NCBI GenBank assembly: GCA_002425245.1
Contig: DILW01000129.1
Coordinates: 1-14,297, forward strand
Direction: 5' to 3'
DNA length: 14,297 nucleotides
Origin: Betaproteobacteria bacterium UBA5582
Lineage (GTDB): Bacteria > Pseudomonadota > Gammaproteobacteria > Burkholderiales > Rhodocyclaceae
Shown: positions 7,317 through 14,297 of the stretch, in pieces
How the letters are laid out: every line of letters starts with the position of its first letter
How positions within the stretch are numbered: the stretch's first letter is position 1
Notes under the pieces: generated by a model
Seen by the model: only the letters and a program-made list of their open reading frames with translations
What the model was told of the DNA's origin: nothing
Database searches by the model: none
Program-made: the position numbers and the translations under genes

Positions 7317-7429
7317 GGCTTCAGGTCAGGAAAGCCGGTGTCTGCAAGACTGGTGTAAGAATGCTGGCGCCACAATGAACCTAATGACACATGACCGCGA
7401 ACAATGAGTCGCGGCGGAGGAGACAATTT

Positions 7430-9397
7430 ATGCCCACGCAGGCGAAAATCGCCGCGCTGGATGGTTTGCACACCTTCCCGCGCCTGCTGTTGCATCACGC
7501 ATCCACTCGTCCCGGTGCGCCGGCCATCCGCGAGAAATCGCTGGGTATCTGGCAGACCTGGACCTGGTTCGACGTCGCCGAACGCGTCCGCGCGCTGGCC
7601 TGTGGCCTGGCCGAACTGGGCTTCAAGCGCGGCGACAACCTGGCGATCATCGGCGACAACCGTCCCCACCTGTACATGATGATGGCCGCCGCCCAATGCC
7701 TCGGTGGCGTGCCGGTGCCGCTCTACCAGGATGCGGTGGCCGCGGAGATGCTGTTCGTCCTGCAGGATGCCGGTGTCCGCTTCGCCATCGTCGAGGACCA
7801 GGAACAGGTCGACAAGCTGCTCGAGATCAAGGACCAACTGCCGGCCCTCGAACACATCATCTACGACGATCCGCGCGGCATGCGCCATTACAACCAGACT
7901 TTCCTGCACGACGTGCATGAACTGATGGAGATGGGCCGCATCCACGACCGCAATCATCCCGATTTCCTCAACCGCGAGATCGAGCAGGGCCACTTTGATG
8001 ATGTCTCGGTCATGCTCTACACCTCCGGTACTACCGGCAAGCCCAAGGGCGTCTGCCAGACGCACGCCTCGTTCATCGCCGCTGCTCGTGGCGGTATTGA
8101 AGTCGACCGGCTGACCGCCGACGAGGACATCCTTTCCTACCTGCCCATGGCCTGGGTCGGCGACCACCTGTTCTCCTTCGCCCAGGCGATGGTCTCCGGG
8201 TTCACGATCAACTGCCCGGAGTCGGGCGAGACGGTGATGACCGACCTGCGCGAGATCGGGCCGACCTATTATTTCGCCCCGCCGCGCGTTTTCGAAGGTC
8301 TGTTGACCTCGGTGATGATCCGCATGGAGGACGCCGGCAAGATCAAGCAGAAGCTCTTCCATCACTTCATGGATGTCGCCAAGCGCTGCGGTGCCGACAT
8401 CCTCGACGGCAAGCCGGTTTCCGCCGGTGACCGCCTGCAGTACGCGGTCGGCAACCTGTTGATCTACGGGCCGCTGCGCAATGTTCTCGGCATGAACCGC
8501 ATCCGCGTCGCCTACACCGCCGGGGCGGCGATCGGGCCGGAACTGTTCAGCTTCTACCGCTCGATCGGCATCAACCTCAAGCAGCTCTACGGCCAGACCG
8601 AAACCTGCGCCTATGTCTGCCTGCAGCCTGACGGTCACGTCAAGTCCGATACCGTCGGCGCGCCGGCACCGGGCGTCGAGATCAAGATTGCCGACAACGG
8701 CGAAGTGCTGGTCAAGGGGCCGATGCTGCTCAAGGGCTATTACCAGCGTCCGGACGCCACCGCCGAATCGATCAACGCCGACGGCTACTTCCTCACCGGC
8801 GACGCCGGTTTTCTCGATGCCGATGGCCAGCTGAAGATCATCGATCGGGCCAAGGACGTCGGCAAGCTGACCAGCGGCGGCATGTTTGCGCCGAACTACA
8901 TCGAGAACAAGCTGAAGTTCTTCCAGTTCATCAAGGAAGCGGTCTGTTTCGGCAACGAGCGCGACATGGTCTGCGCCTTCGTCAACATCGACGTCGGTGC
9001 CGTCGGCAACTGGGCCGAACGGCGCGGCATCGCCTACGCCGGCTACACCGACCTGGCCGGCAAGCCGCAGGTGCTGGAACTGATCCGCGAATGCGTCGAG
9101 GAAGTGAACGCGGCGCTGGCCGGCGATGCCATGGTTGCCGATTCGCAGGTGCATCGTTTCCTGGTGCTGCACAAGGAGCTCGATCCGGATGACGACGAAC
9201 TGACGCGTACGCGCAAGGTGCGGCGCAACTTCGTCTCGGAAAAATACAAGGTGCTGATCGACGCGCTGTATGAGGGCAAAGCCTCGCAGTTCATCGAAAC
9301 CGAGGTCAAGTTCGAGGACGGACGCCGCGGCAAGGTATCAGCCGACTTGAAGATCGTTGACGCCAAGACCTTCGCGGTCGCCGGCAAGACGGCGTAA
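7430..9397 (+). CDS. AMP-forming acyl-CoA synthetase (long-chain fatty acid CoA ligase family)
   Basis: This 655-residue enzyme of the ANL superfamily activates a carboxylic acid with ATP and CoA through an acyl-adenylate. The ATG at 7430 has a strong GGAGGAG (7416-7422) at 7 nt; an in-frame ATG at 7391 lies before that site. Visible motifs are the phosphate loop YTSGTTGKPKG (197-207), the adenine-site YGQTE (387-391), TGD (456-458) with IIDRAKD (Arg473), and a C-terminal LTRTRKVRR with Lys596 as the likely catalytic lysine. The overall layout matches the COG1022-type long-chain ligases rather than short acetyl-CoA synthetases. It is the first gene of a run ending in a Liv-type ABC importer, whose substrate it probably activates. 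Acyl chain or aromatic specificity cannot be read from the sequence. Confidence 0.93.
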   Translation: MPTQAKIAALDGLHTFPRLLLHHASTRPGAPAIREKSLGIWQTWTWFDVAERVRALACGLAELGFKRGDNLAIIGDNRPHLYMMMAAAQCLGGVPVPLYQDAVAAEMLFVLQDAGVRFAIVEDQEQVDKLLEIKDQLPALEHIIYDDPRGMRHYNQTFLHDVHELMEMGRIHDRNHPDFLNREIEQGHFDDVSVMLYTSGTTGKPKGVCQTHASFIAAARGGIEVDRLTADEDILSYLPMAWVGDHLFSFAQAMVSGFTINCPESGETVMTDLREIGPTYYFAPPRVFEGLLTSVMIRMEDAGKIKQKLFHHFMDVAKRCGADILDGKPVSAGDRLQYAVGNLLIYGPLRNVLGMNRIRVAYTAGAAIGPELFSFYRSIGINLKQLYGQTETCAYVCLQPDGHVKSDTVGAPAPGVEIKIADNGEVLVKGPMLLKGYYQRPDATAESINADGYFLTGDAGFLDADGQLKIIDRAKDVGKLTSGGMFAPNYIENKLKFFQFIKEAVCFGNERDMVCAFVNIDVGAVGNWAERRGIAYAGYTDLAGKPQVLELIRECVEEVNAALAGDAMVADSQVHRFLVLHKELDPDDDELTRTRKVRRNFVSEKYKVLIDALYEGKASQFIETEVKFEDGRRGKVSADLKIVDAKTFAVAGKTA

Positions 9398-9409
9398 GGA
9401 GAACAGAAC

Positions 9410-10192
9410 GTGAGCAGAATAATCGGCGACGTCATCCTTGACCTGCAGAACATCTCGCTGCGCTTCGGCGGGGTCAAGGCACTGACCGACATTTCCTTCG
9501 ACATCCGCGAGCACGAGGTGCGCGCCATCATCGGCCCGAACGGGGCTGGCAAGAGTTCGATGCTCAACGTCATCAACGGCGTCTACCACCCGCAGGAAGG
9601 CAAGATCTTCTATCGCGGCGAGGAACGCCGCAAGATGGAACCGCACATGGCGGCCAGCACCGGTATCGCCCGCACTTTCCAGAACATCGCGCTGTTCAAG
9701 GGCATGAGCGTGCTCGACAACATCATGACCGGGCGCAACCTGAAGATGAAGACCAACATCCTGCTCCAGGCCCTGTGGCTGGGTCCGGCGCAGAAGGAGG
9801 AAATCGAGCACCGGCGCAAGGTCGAGGAAATCATCGACTTCCTCGAAATCCAGCACATCCGCAAGACGCCGGTGGGCCGCCTGCCCTATGGCCTGCAGAA
9901 GCGTGTCGACCTCGGCCGGGCGCTGGCCATGGAGCCGCAGATCCTCCTGCTCGACGAACCGATGGCGGGCATGAACGTCGAGGAAAAGCAGGACATGTGC
10001 CGCTTCATCCTCGATGTCAATGACCAGTTCGGCACCACCATCGTGCTCATCGAGCACGACATGGGCGTGGTCATGGACATTTCCGACCGTGTGGTCGTTC
10101 TCGACTACGGCAAGAAGATCGGTGACGGCGTGCCTGACGAGGTGCGCGCCAGCCCCGAAGTCATCAAGGCCTATCTGGGCGCCGGACACTAA
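9410..10192 (+). CDS. Liv-type ABC importer ATPase (LivG-like)
   Basis: This is a 260-residue cytoplasmic ATPase of the branched-chain-amino-acid (HAAT) importer family. The GTG start at 9410 is supported by AAGGAG (9396-9401), which overlaps the stop codon of the synthetase, suggesting translational coupling. Motifs are Walker A GPNGAGKS (42-49), Q-loop Gln91, signature LPYGLQKR (158-165), Walker B with Asp182 and Glu183, and switch His216 in LIEHD. The LPYG signature, in place of LSGGQ, is the usual LivG variation. It pairs with the LivF-like ATPase at the end of the operon to drive the two permeases that follow. Its substrate need not be leucine, given the neighbouring CoA ligase. Confidence 0.94.
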   Translation: MSRIIGDVILDLQNISLRFGGVKALTDISFDIREHEVRAIIGPNGAGKSSMLNVINGVYHPQEGKIFYRGEERRKMEPHMAASTGIARTFQNIALFKGMSVLDNIMTGRNLKMKTNILLQALWLGPAQKEEIEHRRKVEEIIDFLEIQHIRKTPVGRLPYGLQKRVDLGRALAMEPQILLLDEPMAGMNVEEKQDMCRFILDVNDQFGTTIVLIEHDMGVVMDISDRVVVLDYGKKIGDGVPDEVRASPEVIKAYLGAGH

Positions 10193-10204
10193 GCGGAGCA
10201 GAAC

Positions 10205-11134
10205 ATGGGATTCTTCATCGAAACACTGATTGGCGGCCTCATGGCCGGCATGCTGTATTCCCTGGTGGCGCTGGGCTTCGTGCTCATCTTCAAGGCCTCG
10301 GGGGTGTTCAACTTTGCGCAGGGCGCGATGGTGCTGTTCGCCGCGCTGGCCATGGCGCGTTTTTCCGAGTGGGCCAATATCGCGCTTGGTGGTGACAGCC
10401 TTCTCCTGGCTAACGTCATTGCCTTCTTCGGCGCCGGCGTGGTCATGTTTCTCGTCGCCTGGGTGATCGAGCGGCTGGTGCTGCGCAACCTGGTCAACCA
10501 GGAAGGCGCGACGTTGCTGATGGCGACACTGGGCATTGCCTACGTGCTCGAGGGGCTTGGCCAGACCTTCTTCGGCAGCCAGATCTACGCGATCGATGTC
10601 GGCATGCCGAAGGATCCGGTGATCATGTTCGAGTCGCTGTTTGAAGGCGGCGTCATGATCAACAAGGAAGACTTCATCGCGGCGCTGATCGCGGCCGTGC
10701 TGGTCGGCGTGCTGACCCTGTTCTTCCAGAAGACGCCGATTGGCCGCGCACTGCGGGCGGTGGCCGACGATCACCAGGCGGCACAGTCGATCGGCATCCC
10801 GCTGAACCGGACCTGGGTCATCGTCTGGTGCGTTGCCGGTGTCGTTGCCCTGGTCGCCGGCATCATCTGGGGCTCCAAGCTCGGCGTCCAGTTCTCGCTG
10901 GCCACCGTGGCGCTGCGCGCCCTGCCGGTGGTCATTCTCGGCGGTCTGACCTCGGTGCCAGGGGCGATCGTCGGCGGCCTGATCATCGGTGTCGGCGAAA
11001 AGCTCTCCGAGGTCTATCTTGGCCCCTATGTCGGCGGCGGTATTGAAATCTGGTTTGCCTACGTGCTGGCCCTCGTCTTCCTGCTGTTCCGGCCGCAAGG
11101 GCTGTTCGGCGAAAAGATCATCAACCGCGTCTGA
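10205..11134 (+). CDS. Liv-type ABC importer permease (LivH-like)
   Basis: This is a 309-residue inner-membrane permease with about eight hydrophobic segments. The ATG at 10205 is preceded by GGAG (10195-10198) at 6 nt, 12 bp after the ATPase gene. The N terminus (GGLMAGMLYSLVALGFVLIF, then FNFAQGAMV) is the LivH signature. The cytoplasmic coupling loop GRALRAVADDHQAAQSIGI contacts an ATPase, and the C-terminal LFRPQGLFGEKI is typical. Together with the LivM-like permease it forms the translocation channel. Family assignment is firm; the substrate is not determined. Confidence 0.94.
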   Translation: MGFFIETLIGGLMAGMLYSLVALGFVLIFKASGVFNFAQGAMVLFAALAMARFSEWANIALGGDSLLLANVIAFFGAGVVMFLVAWVIERLVLRNLVNQEGATLLMATLGIAYVLEGLGQTFFGSQIYAIDVGMPKDPVIMFESLFEGGVMINKEDFIAALIAAVLVGVLTLFFQKTPIGRALRAVADDHQAAQSIGIPLNRTWVIVWCVAGVVALVAGIIWGSKLGVQFSLATVALRALPVVILGGLTSVPGAIVGGLIIGVGEKLSEVYLGPYVGGGIEIWFAYVLALVFLLFRPQGLFGEKIINRV

Positions 11135-11159
11135 CCACGGCTAAACGGGAGAATACCAA

Positions 11160-12236
11160 GTGATTTATCGCGAAAACGGCCAGTTCAAGACGACTTACGC
11201 GGCCGACCAACAAATCTTCACCATCGCCCAGGACAAGTGGTTCGTTCTCGGCCTGATCGCCTTCGCCTTCATCGGCGTGCCGATGCTGGCCGATGAATAC
11301 ATGTTCCGCGCCATCCTGATCCCCTTCCTGATCCTGTCCCTGGCTGCGCTAGGGGTCAACCTGCTGGTCGGCTATTGCGGCCAGATCACGCTCGGGGCCG
11401 GGGCTTTCATGGCGATTGGCGCCTATGCGGCGTACAACTTCATGATCCGCATCGACGGCATGCCGCTGATCGCCGCCCTGCTGCTTGGCGGGGTGGCGAC
11501 GGCCGGCATGGGGATCCTGTTCGGCATTCCCAGCCTGCGGGTGCGTGGCCTTTATCTGGCAGTGGCAACCCTGGCAGCGCAGTTCTTCTGCGACTGGGCC
11601 TTCCTGCGACTCGGCTGGTTTACCAACTACTCGCCGTCGGGCTCGGTTTCGATTTCCAACCTCAGCGTGTTCGGCTGGTCGATCGATAGTCCGATCGAGA
11701 AGTACCTGTTCTGCCTGATCTTCATCGTTGCCTTTGCCTTCTTCGCCAAGAACCTGACCCGGGCCAGCATCGGCAGGCAGTGGATGGCCATCCGCGACAT
11801 GGACGTGGCGGCCGAAGTGATCGGTATCCGTCCGATGTGGGCCAAGCTGTCGGCCTTTGCTGTCAGTTCCTTCTTCGTTGGTGTGGCCGGGGCGCTGTGG
11901 GGTTTCGTGCACCTCGGTTCCTGGGAGCCGGCCGCGTTCTCGATCGATCGCTCCTTCCAGTTGCTGTTCATGGTCATCATCGGTGGCCTGGGCTCGATCA
12001 TGGGGAGTTTCTTCGGTGCTGCCTTCATCGTCATCCTGCCGGTGGTGCTGAATCAAATCCTGCCCGCCCTCGGCGCGTTGGTGGGCGTCGAAATCTCGAC
12101 AGCCGGCATCGCCCATGCTGAATTCATCATCTTCGGTTCGCTGATCGTGTTCTTCCTGATCGTCGAGCCACATGGCCTTGCCCGCTTGTGGGCGATCGCC
12201 AAGGAGAAACTGCGTCTGTGGCCATTCCCCCACTGA
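11160..12236 (+). CDS. Liv-type ABC importer permease (LivM-like)
   Basis: This 358-residue second permease uses a GTG start at 11160, preceded by GGGAG (11147-11151) at 8 nt spacing. A polar N-terminal segment of about 25 residues comes first, then about eight to nine membrane spans. Family marks are LLVGYCGQITLGAGAFMAIG, the coupling loop GRQWMAIRDMDVAAEVIGI and GGLGSIMGSFFGAAF. It sits 25 bp after the LivH-like gene and 50 bp before the binding-protein gene. It heterodimerises with the LivH-like protein. Two of the importer genes (this one and the LivG-like one) start with GTG, which may lower their yield relative to the ATG-started binding protein. Confidence 0.94.
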   Translation: MIYRENGQFKTTYAADQQIFTIAQDKWFVLGLIAFAFIGVPMLADEYMFRAILIPFLILSLAALGVNLLVGYCGQITLGAGAFMAIGAYAAYNFMIRIDGMPLIAALLLGGVATAGMGILFGIPSLRVRGLYLAVATLAAQFFCDWAFLRLGWFTNYSPSGSVSISNLSVFGWSIDSPIEKYLFCLIFIVAFAFFAKNLTRASIGRQWMAIRDMDVAAEVIGIRPMWAKLSAFAVSSFFVGVAGALWGFVHLGSWEPAAFSIDRSFQLLFMVIIGGLGSIMGSFFGAAFIVILPVVLNQILPALGALVGVEISTAGIAHAEFIIFGSLIVFFLIVEPHGLARLWAIAKEKLRLWPFPH

Positions 12237-12286
12237 CGCGGCATGCGCAGTACTTACGCTTCACTAATAACAGGAGGAGACAACCC

Positions 12287-13618
12287 ATGAAATTTCGTTC
12301 CCTGGCCCTTGCTGCCGCCATTGCCTCGGTTGGTCTGAGTGCTGCCGTTTTCAGCCCGGACGTTCGGGCGCAGGCGAAGGAGCAGTTCTTCCCGGTGCTG
12401 ACCGGGCGTACCGGTCCGGTTGCGCCGAACGCCACGCCCTGGGCAAACGGTTATGTCGATTACTTCAAGCTGGTCAACACCAAGGGTGGCATCAATGGTG
12501 TCAAGATCACCTTTGAAGAATGTGAAACTGCCTACGCCACCGATCGCGGCGTGGAATGCTACGAGCGCCTCAAGGGCAAGGGTGCAACCTTGTTCCAGCC
12601 GCTATCCACCGGCATCACCTTCGCCTTGACCGAGAAGGCACCGGTCGACAAGATCCCCTTGATCACGGCGGGCTACGGTCGTAGCGAGTCGCAAAACGGC
12701 GCGGTTTTCTCCTGGAACTTTCCCCTGCTCGGTACCTACTGGGTTGGTGCCGATGTCGCCATCCAGCATGTGGCGAAACAACTGGGTGGTGTGGACAAGC
12801 TGAAGGGCAAGAAGATTGCCCTGGTTTACCACGACAGTCCGTATGGCAAGGAACCCATCCCGTTGTTGCAGGAGCGCGCCAAGATGCACGGCTTCGATCT
12901 GCAGTTGCTGCCGGTGGCTGCACCGGGGGTCGAGCAGAAGGCAACCTGGCTGCAGGTGCGCAGGGAGCGTCCCGATTTCGTGCTGTTGTGGGGTTGGGGG
13001 GTCATGACCGCGACCTCGATCAAGGAAGCTCAGGCGACGGGTTATCCCCGCGAAAAGATGATCGGTATCTGGTGGGCCGGTGCCGAACCTGATGTCAAGG
13101 ATATCGGCGATGGCGCCAAGGGCTACTCCGCGCTGGCTTTGCAGCATGGCGCCGAGCCGAACGCCAAGGTGACCAAGGACATCCTGGCTGCGGTGCATGG
13201 CAAGGGCCAGGGTACCGGGCCGAAGGAAGAAGTCGGTTCCGTGCTTTACATGCGTGGCGTGGTTTCCGCCATGCTCGCGGTCGAAGGCGTGCGCAAGGCT
13301 CAGGAGCGCTACGGCAAGGGCAAGGTGATGACCGGCGAGCAGACGCGCTGGGGCCTGGAAAACCTGAACCTTGACGACAAGGCACTGGCCGATCTGGGTT
13401 TTGCCGGCGTGCTGCGTCCGGTTCAGACCTCCTGTACCGACCATATGGGCTCGCCGTGGGCCCGTATCCACACCTGGGACGGCAAGAAGTGGAATTTCTC
13501 TTCGGATTGGTATCAGGCCGATCAGAAGGTGTTGCGCCCGTTGGTGATGGCTGCTTCGACGCGCTATGCCGAGGAGAAGAAGATCACGCCGCGCACGCCC
13601 GAACAGTGCAAGCAATAA
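12287..13618 (+). CDS. Periplasmic substrate-binding protein of the Liv-type ABC importer
   Basis: This is a 443-residue type I periplasmic binding protein (Periplasmic_binding_6 / LivK-like), longer than the roughly 370 residues of LivK. The ATG at 12287 follows a strong AGGAGGAG (12272-12279); the frame runs upstream to 12188, but that part overlaps the permease gene. The Sec signal peptide is about residues 1-30, ending VRAQA-K. The mature protein contains GRTGPVAPN, a feature of this fold. Four cysteines remain (79, 91, 383, 441); the 79-91 pair is a likely disulfide. It captures the transported solute, probably a carboxylate given the adjacent acyl-CoA synthetase. The strong ribosome site and the stable hairpin just downstream suggest it is made in excess over the membrane parts. 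Confidence 0.93.
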   Translation: MKFRSLALAAAIASVGLSAAVFSPDVRAQAKEQFFPVLTGRTGPVAPNATPWANGYVDYFKLVNTKGGINGVKITFEECETAYATDRGVECYERLKGKGATLFQPLSTGITFALTEKAPVDKIPLITAGYGRSESQNGAVFSWNFPLLGTYWVGADVAIQHVAKQLGGVDKLKGKKIALVYHDSPYGKEPIPLLQERAKMHGFDLQLLPVAAPGVEQKATWLQVRRERPDFVLLWGWGVMTATSIKEAQATGYPREKMIGIWWAGAEPDVKDIGDGAKGYSALALQHGAEPNAKVTKDILAAVHGKGQGTGPKEEVGSVLYMRGVVSAMLAVEGVRKAQERYGKGKVMTGEQTRWGLENLNLDDKALADLGFAGVLRPVQTSCTDHMGSPWARIHTWDGKKWNFSSDWYQADQKVLRPLVMAASTRYAEEKKITPRTPEQCKQ

Positions 13619-13630
13619 GCTGAAACAAAC

Positions 13631-13654
13631 GTCTGCACCCTTCGGGGTGCGGAC
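13631..13654 (+). other. Stable C(UUCG)G hairpin after the binding-protein gene
   Basis: GTCTGCACCC (13631-13640) pairs with GGGTGCGGAC (13645-13654) over 10 bp with one U-G wobble, closed by a UUCG tetraloop on a C-G pair, the most stable loop type. No T-run follows, so it is a poor intrinsic terminator. In its place, 12 nt after the stop codon, it probably protects the 3' end of the upstream binding-protein message or attenuates read-through to the next ATPase gene. Confidence 0.75.
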
Positions 13655-13675
13655 GTACTGAACAGAGAGTCGACG

Positions 13676-14297
13676 ATGAATGCTGCCAACGCGACATTCC
13701 TCAATGTGAACAACATCGAGGTCATCTACAACCACGTCATCCTGGTCCTAAAAGGTGTTTCCTTCAGCGTGCCGGAAGGGAAGATCGTCGCCTTGTTGGG
13801 CGGGAACGGGGCAGGTAAGACAACCACGCTGCGTGCGGTAAGCAATCTGCTGCACGGCGAGCGTGGCGAAGTGACCAAGGGCTCGATCGAGCTCAAGGGC
13901 GAGCAGGTGCAAGCCATGACGCCCGGCGAACTGGTGCGTCGCGGTGTTGTCCAGGTCATGGAAGGGCGGCATTGCTTTGGCCACCTGACCATCGAAGAGA
14001 ACCTCCTGACCGGGGCGTACACGCGTACCGACGGCAAGGCCGCCGTCCAGGAAACCCTGGAAAAGGTCTACAACTTCTTTCCCCGCCTGAAGACCCGACG
14101 TACCAGTCAGGCCGCTTACACCTCGGGCGGTGAGCAGCAAATGTGCGCGATCGGTCGCGCCCTGATGGCCAAGCCCAAGCTGGTCCTGCTCGATGAGCCG
14201 TCGATGGGGCTGGCGCCCCAGATCGTCGAGGAGGTGTTCACCATCGTCAAGGAATTGAACGAGAAGGAAGGTACGACCTTCCTGCTGGCCGAACAGA
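13676..14297 (+). CDS. Liv-type ABC importer ATPase (LivF-like), 3'-truncated
   Basis: This is the second ATPase of the importer; 207 full codons are visible before the window ends, against about 235-270 for the family. The ATG at 13676 has a moderate GAGAG (13665-13669) at 6 nt. Motifs are Walker A GGNGAGKT (42-49), signature SGGEQ (150-154) and Walker B with Asp173 and Glu174 (LLDEPSMGLAP). The last visible residues, LLAEQ, correspond to the LivF LVEQN segment, where the usual switch histidine is replaced by Gln, as is normal for LivF. It lies 57 bp after the binding-protein gene, behind the UUCG hairpin. It should heterodimerise with the LivG-like ATPase. Confidence 0.93.
   Translation, partial: MNAANATFLNVNNIEVIYNHVILVLKGVSFSVPEGKIVALLGGNGAGKTTTLRAVSNLLHGERGEVTKGSIELKGEQVQAMTPGELVRRGVVQVMEGRHCFGHLTIEENLLTGAYTRTDGKAAVQETLEKVYNFFPRLKTRRTSQAAYTSGGEQQMCAIGRALMAKPKLVLLDEPSMGLAPQIVEEVFTIVKELNEKEGTTFLLAEQ

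Noticed and set aside
7256..9172. A 638-codon open frame antisense to the acyl-CoA synthetase gene
   Set aside because: It is a shadow of a GC-rich gene: low-complexity Asp/Val/His/Gln-rich translation, no recognisable domain, and the sense strand has all ligase motifs.
9338..11098. A 586-codon open frame antisense to the LivG- and LivH-like genes
   Set aside because: Same shadow effect; it spans two well-supported sense genes and its translation is His/Asp/Gln-rich with no fold signature.
12188..12286. Upstream in-frame extension of the binding-protein gene
   Set aside because: It would bury the signal peptide and overlap the permease gene; the ATG at 12287 has a strong ribosome site and a proper signal sequence.
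1..14297. Mobile element, CRISPR, toxin-antitoxin or defence system
   Set aside because: No transposase, integrase, repeat array, tRNA or defence-type domain was seen; composition and coding style are even across the window.

Overview
The window looks like ordinary high-GC chromosomal DNA from a betaproteobacterium, most likely of the Rhodocyclales (Azonexus/Dechloromonas/Thauera-like). That placement is inferred from base composition, codon use and gene content, not from a database search. Coding density is high, and I see no tRNA or rRNA genes, insertion sequence, CRISPR array or phage gene.

Region 1 (2-4164): the 3' part of an RND efflux membrane fusion protein gene, overlapping by an ATGA junction with a full-length AcrB-type pump permease gene. 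Region 2 (4193-5154): a short promoter region with a perfect 11-bp tandem repeat, then a small exported PepSY-domain protein and a membrane cytochrome b of the b561/hydrogenase-cytochrome-b type. Region 3 (5253-6581): a BepA-like M48 metalloprotease lipoprotein with TPR repeats. It converges, with only 3 bp between stop codons, on region 4 (7259-6585, minus strand), a Crp/Fnr-family regulator.

Region 5 (7430 to the end, plus strand) is transcribed divergently from the regulator. It encodes an AMP-forming acyl-CoA synthetase followed by a complete branched-chain-amino-acid-type (HAAT/Liv-type) ABC importer: ATPase, two permeases, periplasmic binding protein and a second ATPase that runs off the window. 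Intergenic gaps are 12-57 bp and most genes have clear Shine-Dalgarno sites, so this is probably one operon. A very stable C(UUCG)G hairpin sits between the binding-protein gene and the last ATPase gene. The likely logic is import of a carboxylic acid (fatty, branched or aromatic; identity unknown) and its activation to a CoA thioester, under control of the divergent Crp-like regulator, whose promoter carries two dyad symmetries.

I found no convincing undescribed system. The most worthwhile leads are the regulatory sites (the 11-bp tandem repeat, the dyads around the crp-like promoter and the UUCG hairpin) and the unknown substrate of the transporter/ligase operon. No stretch over 300 bp lacks a gene.
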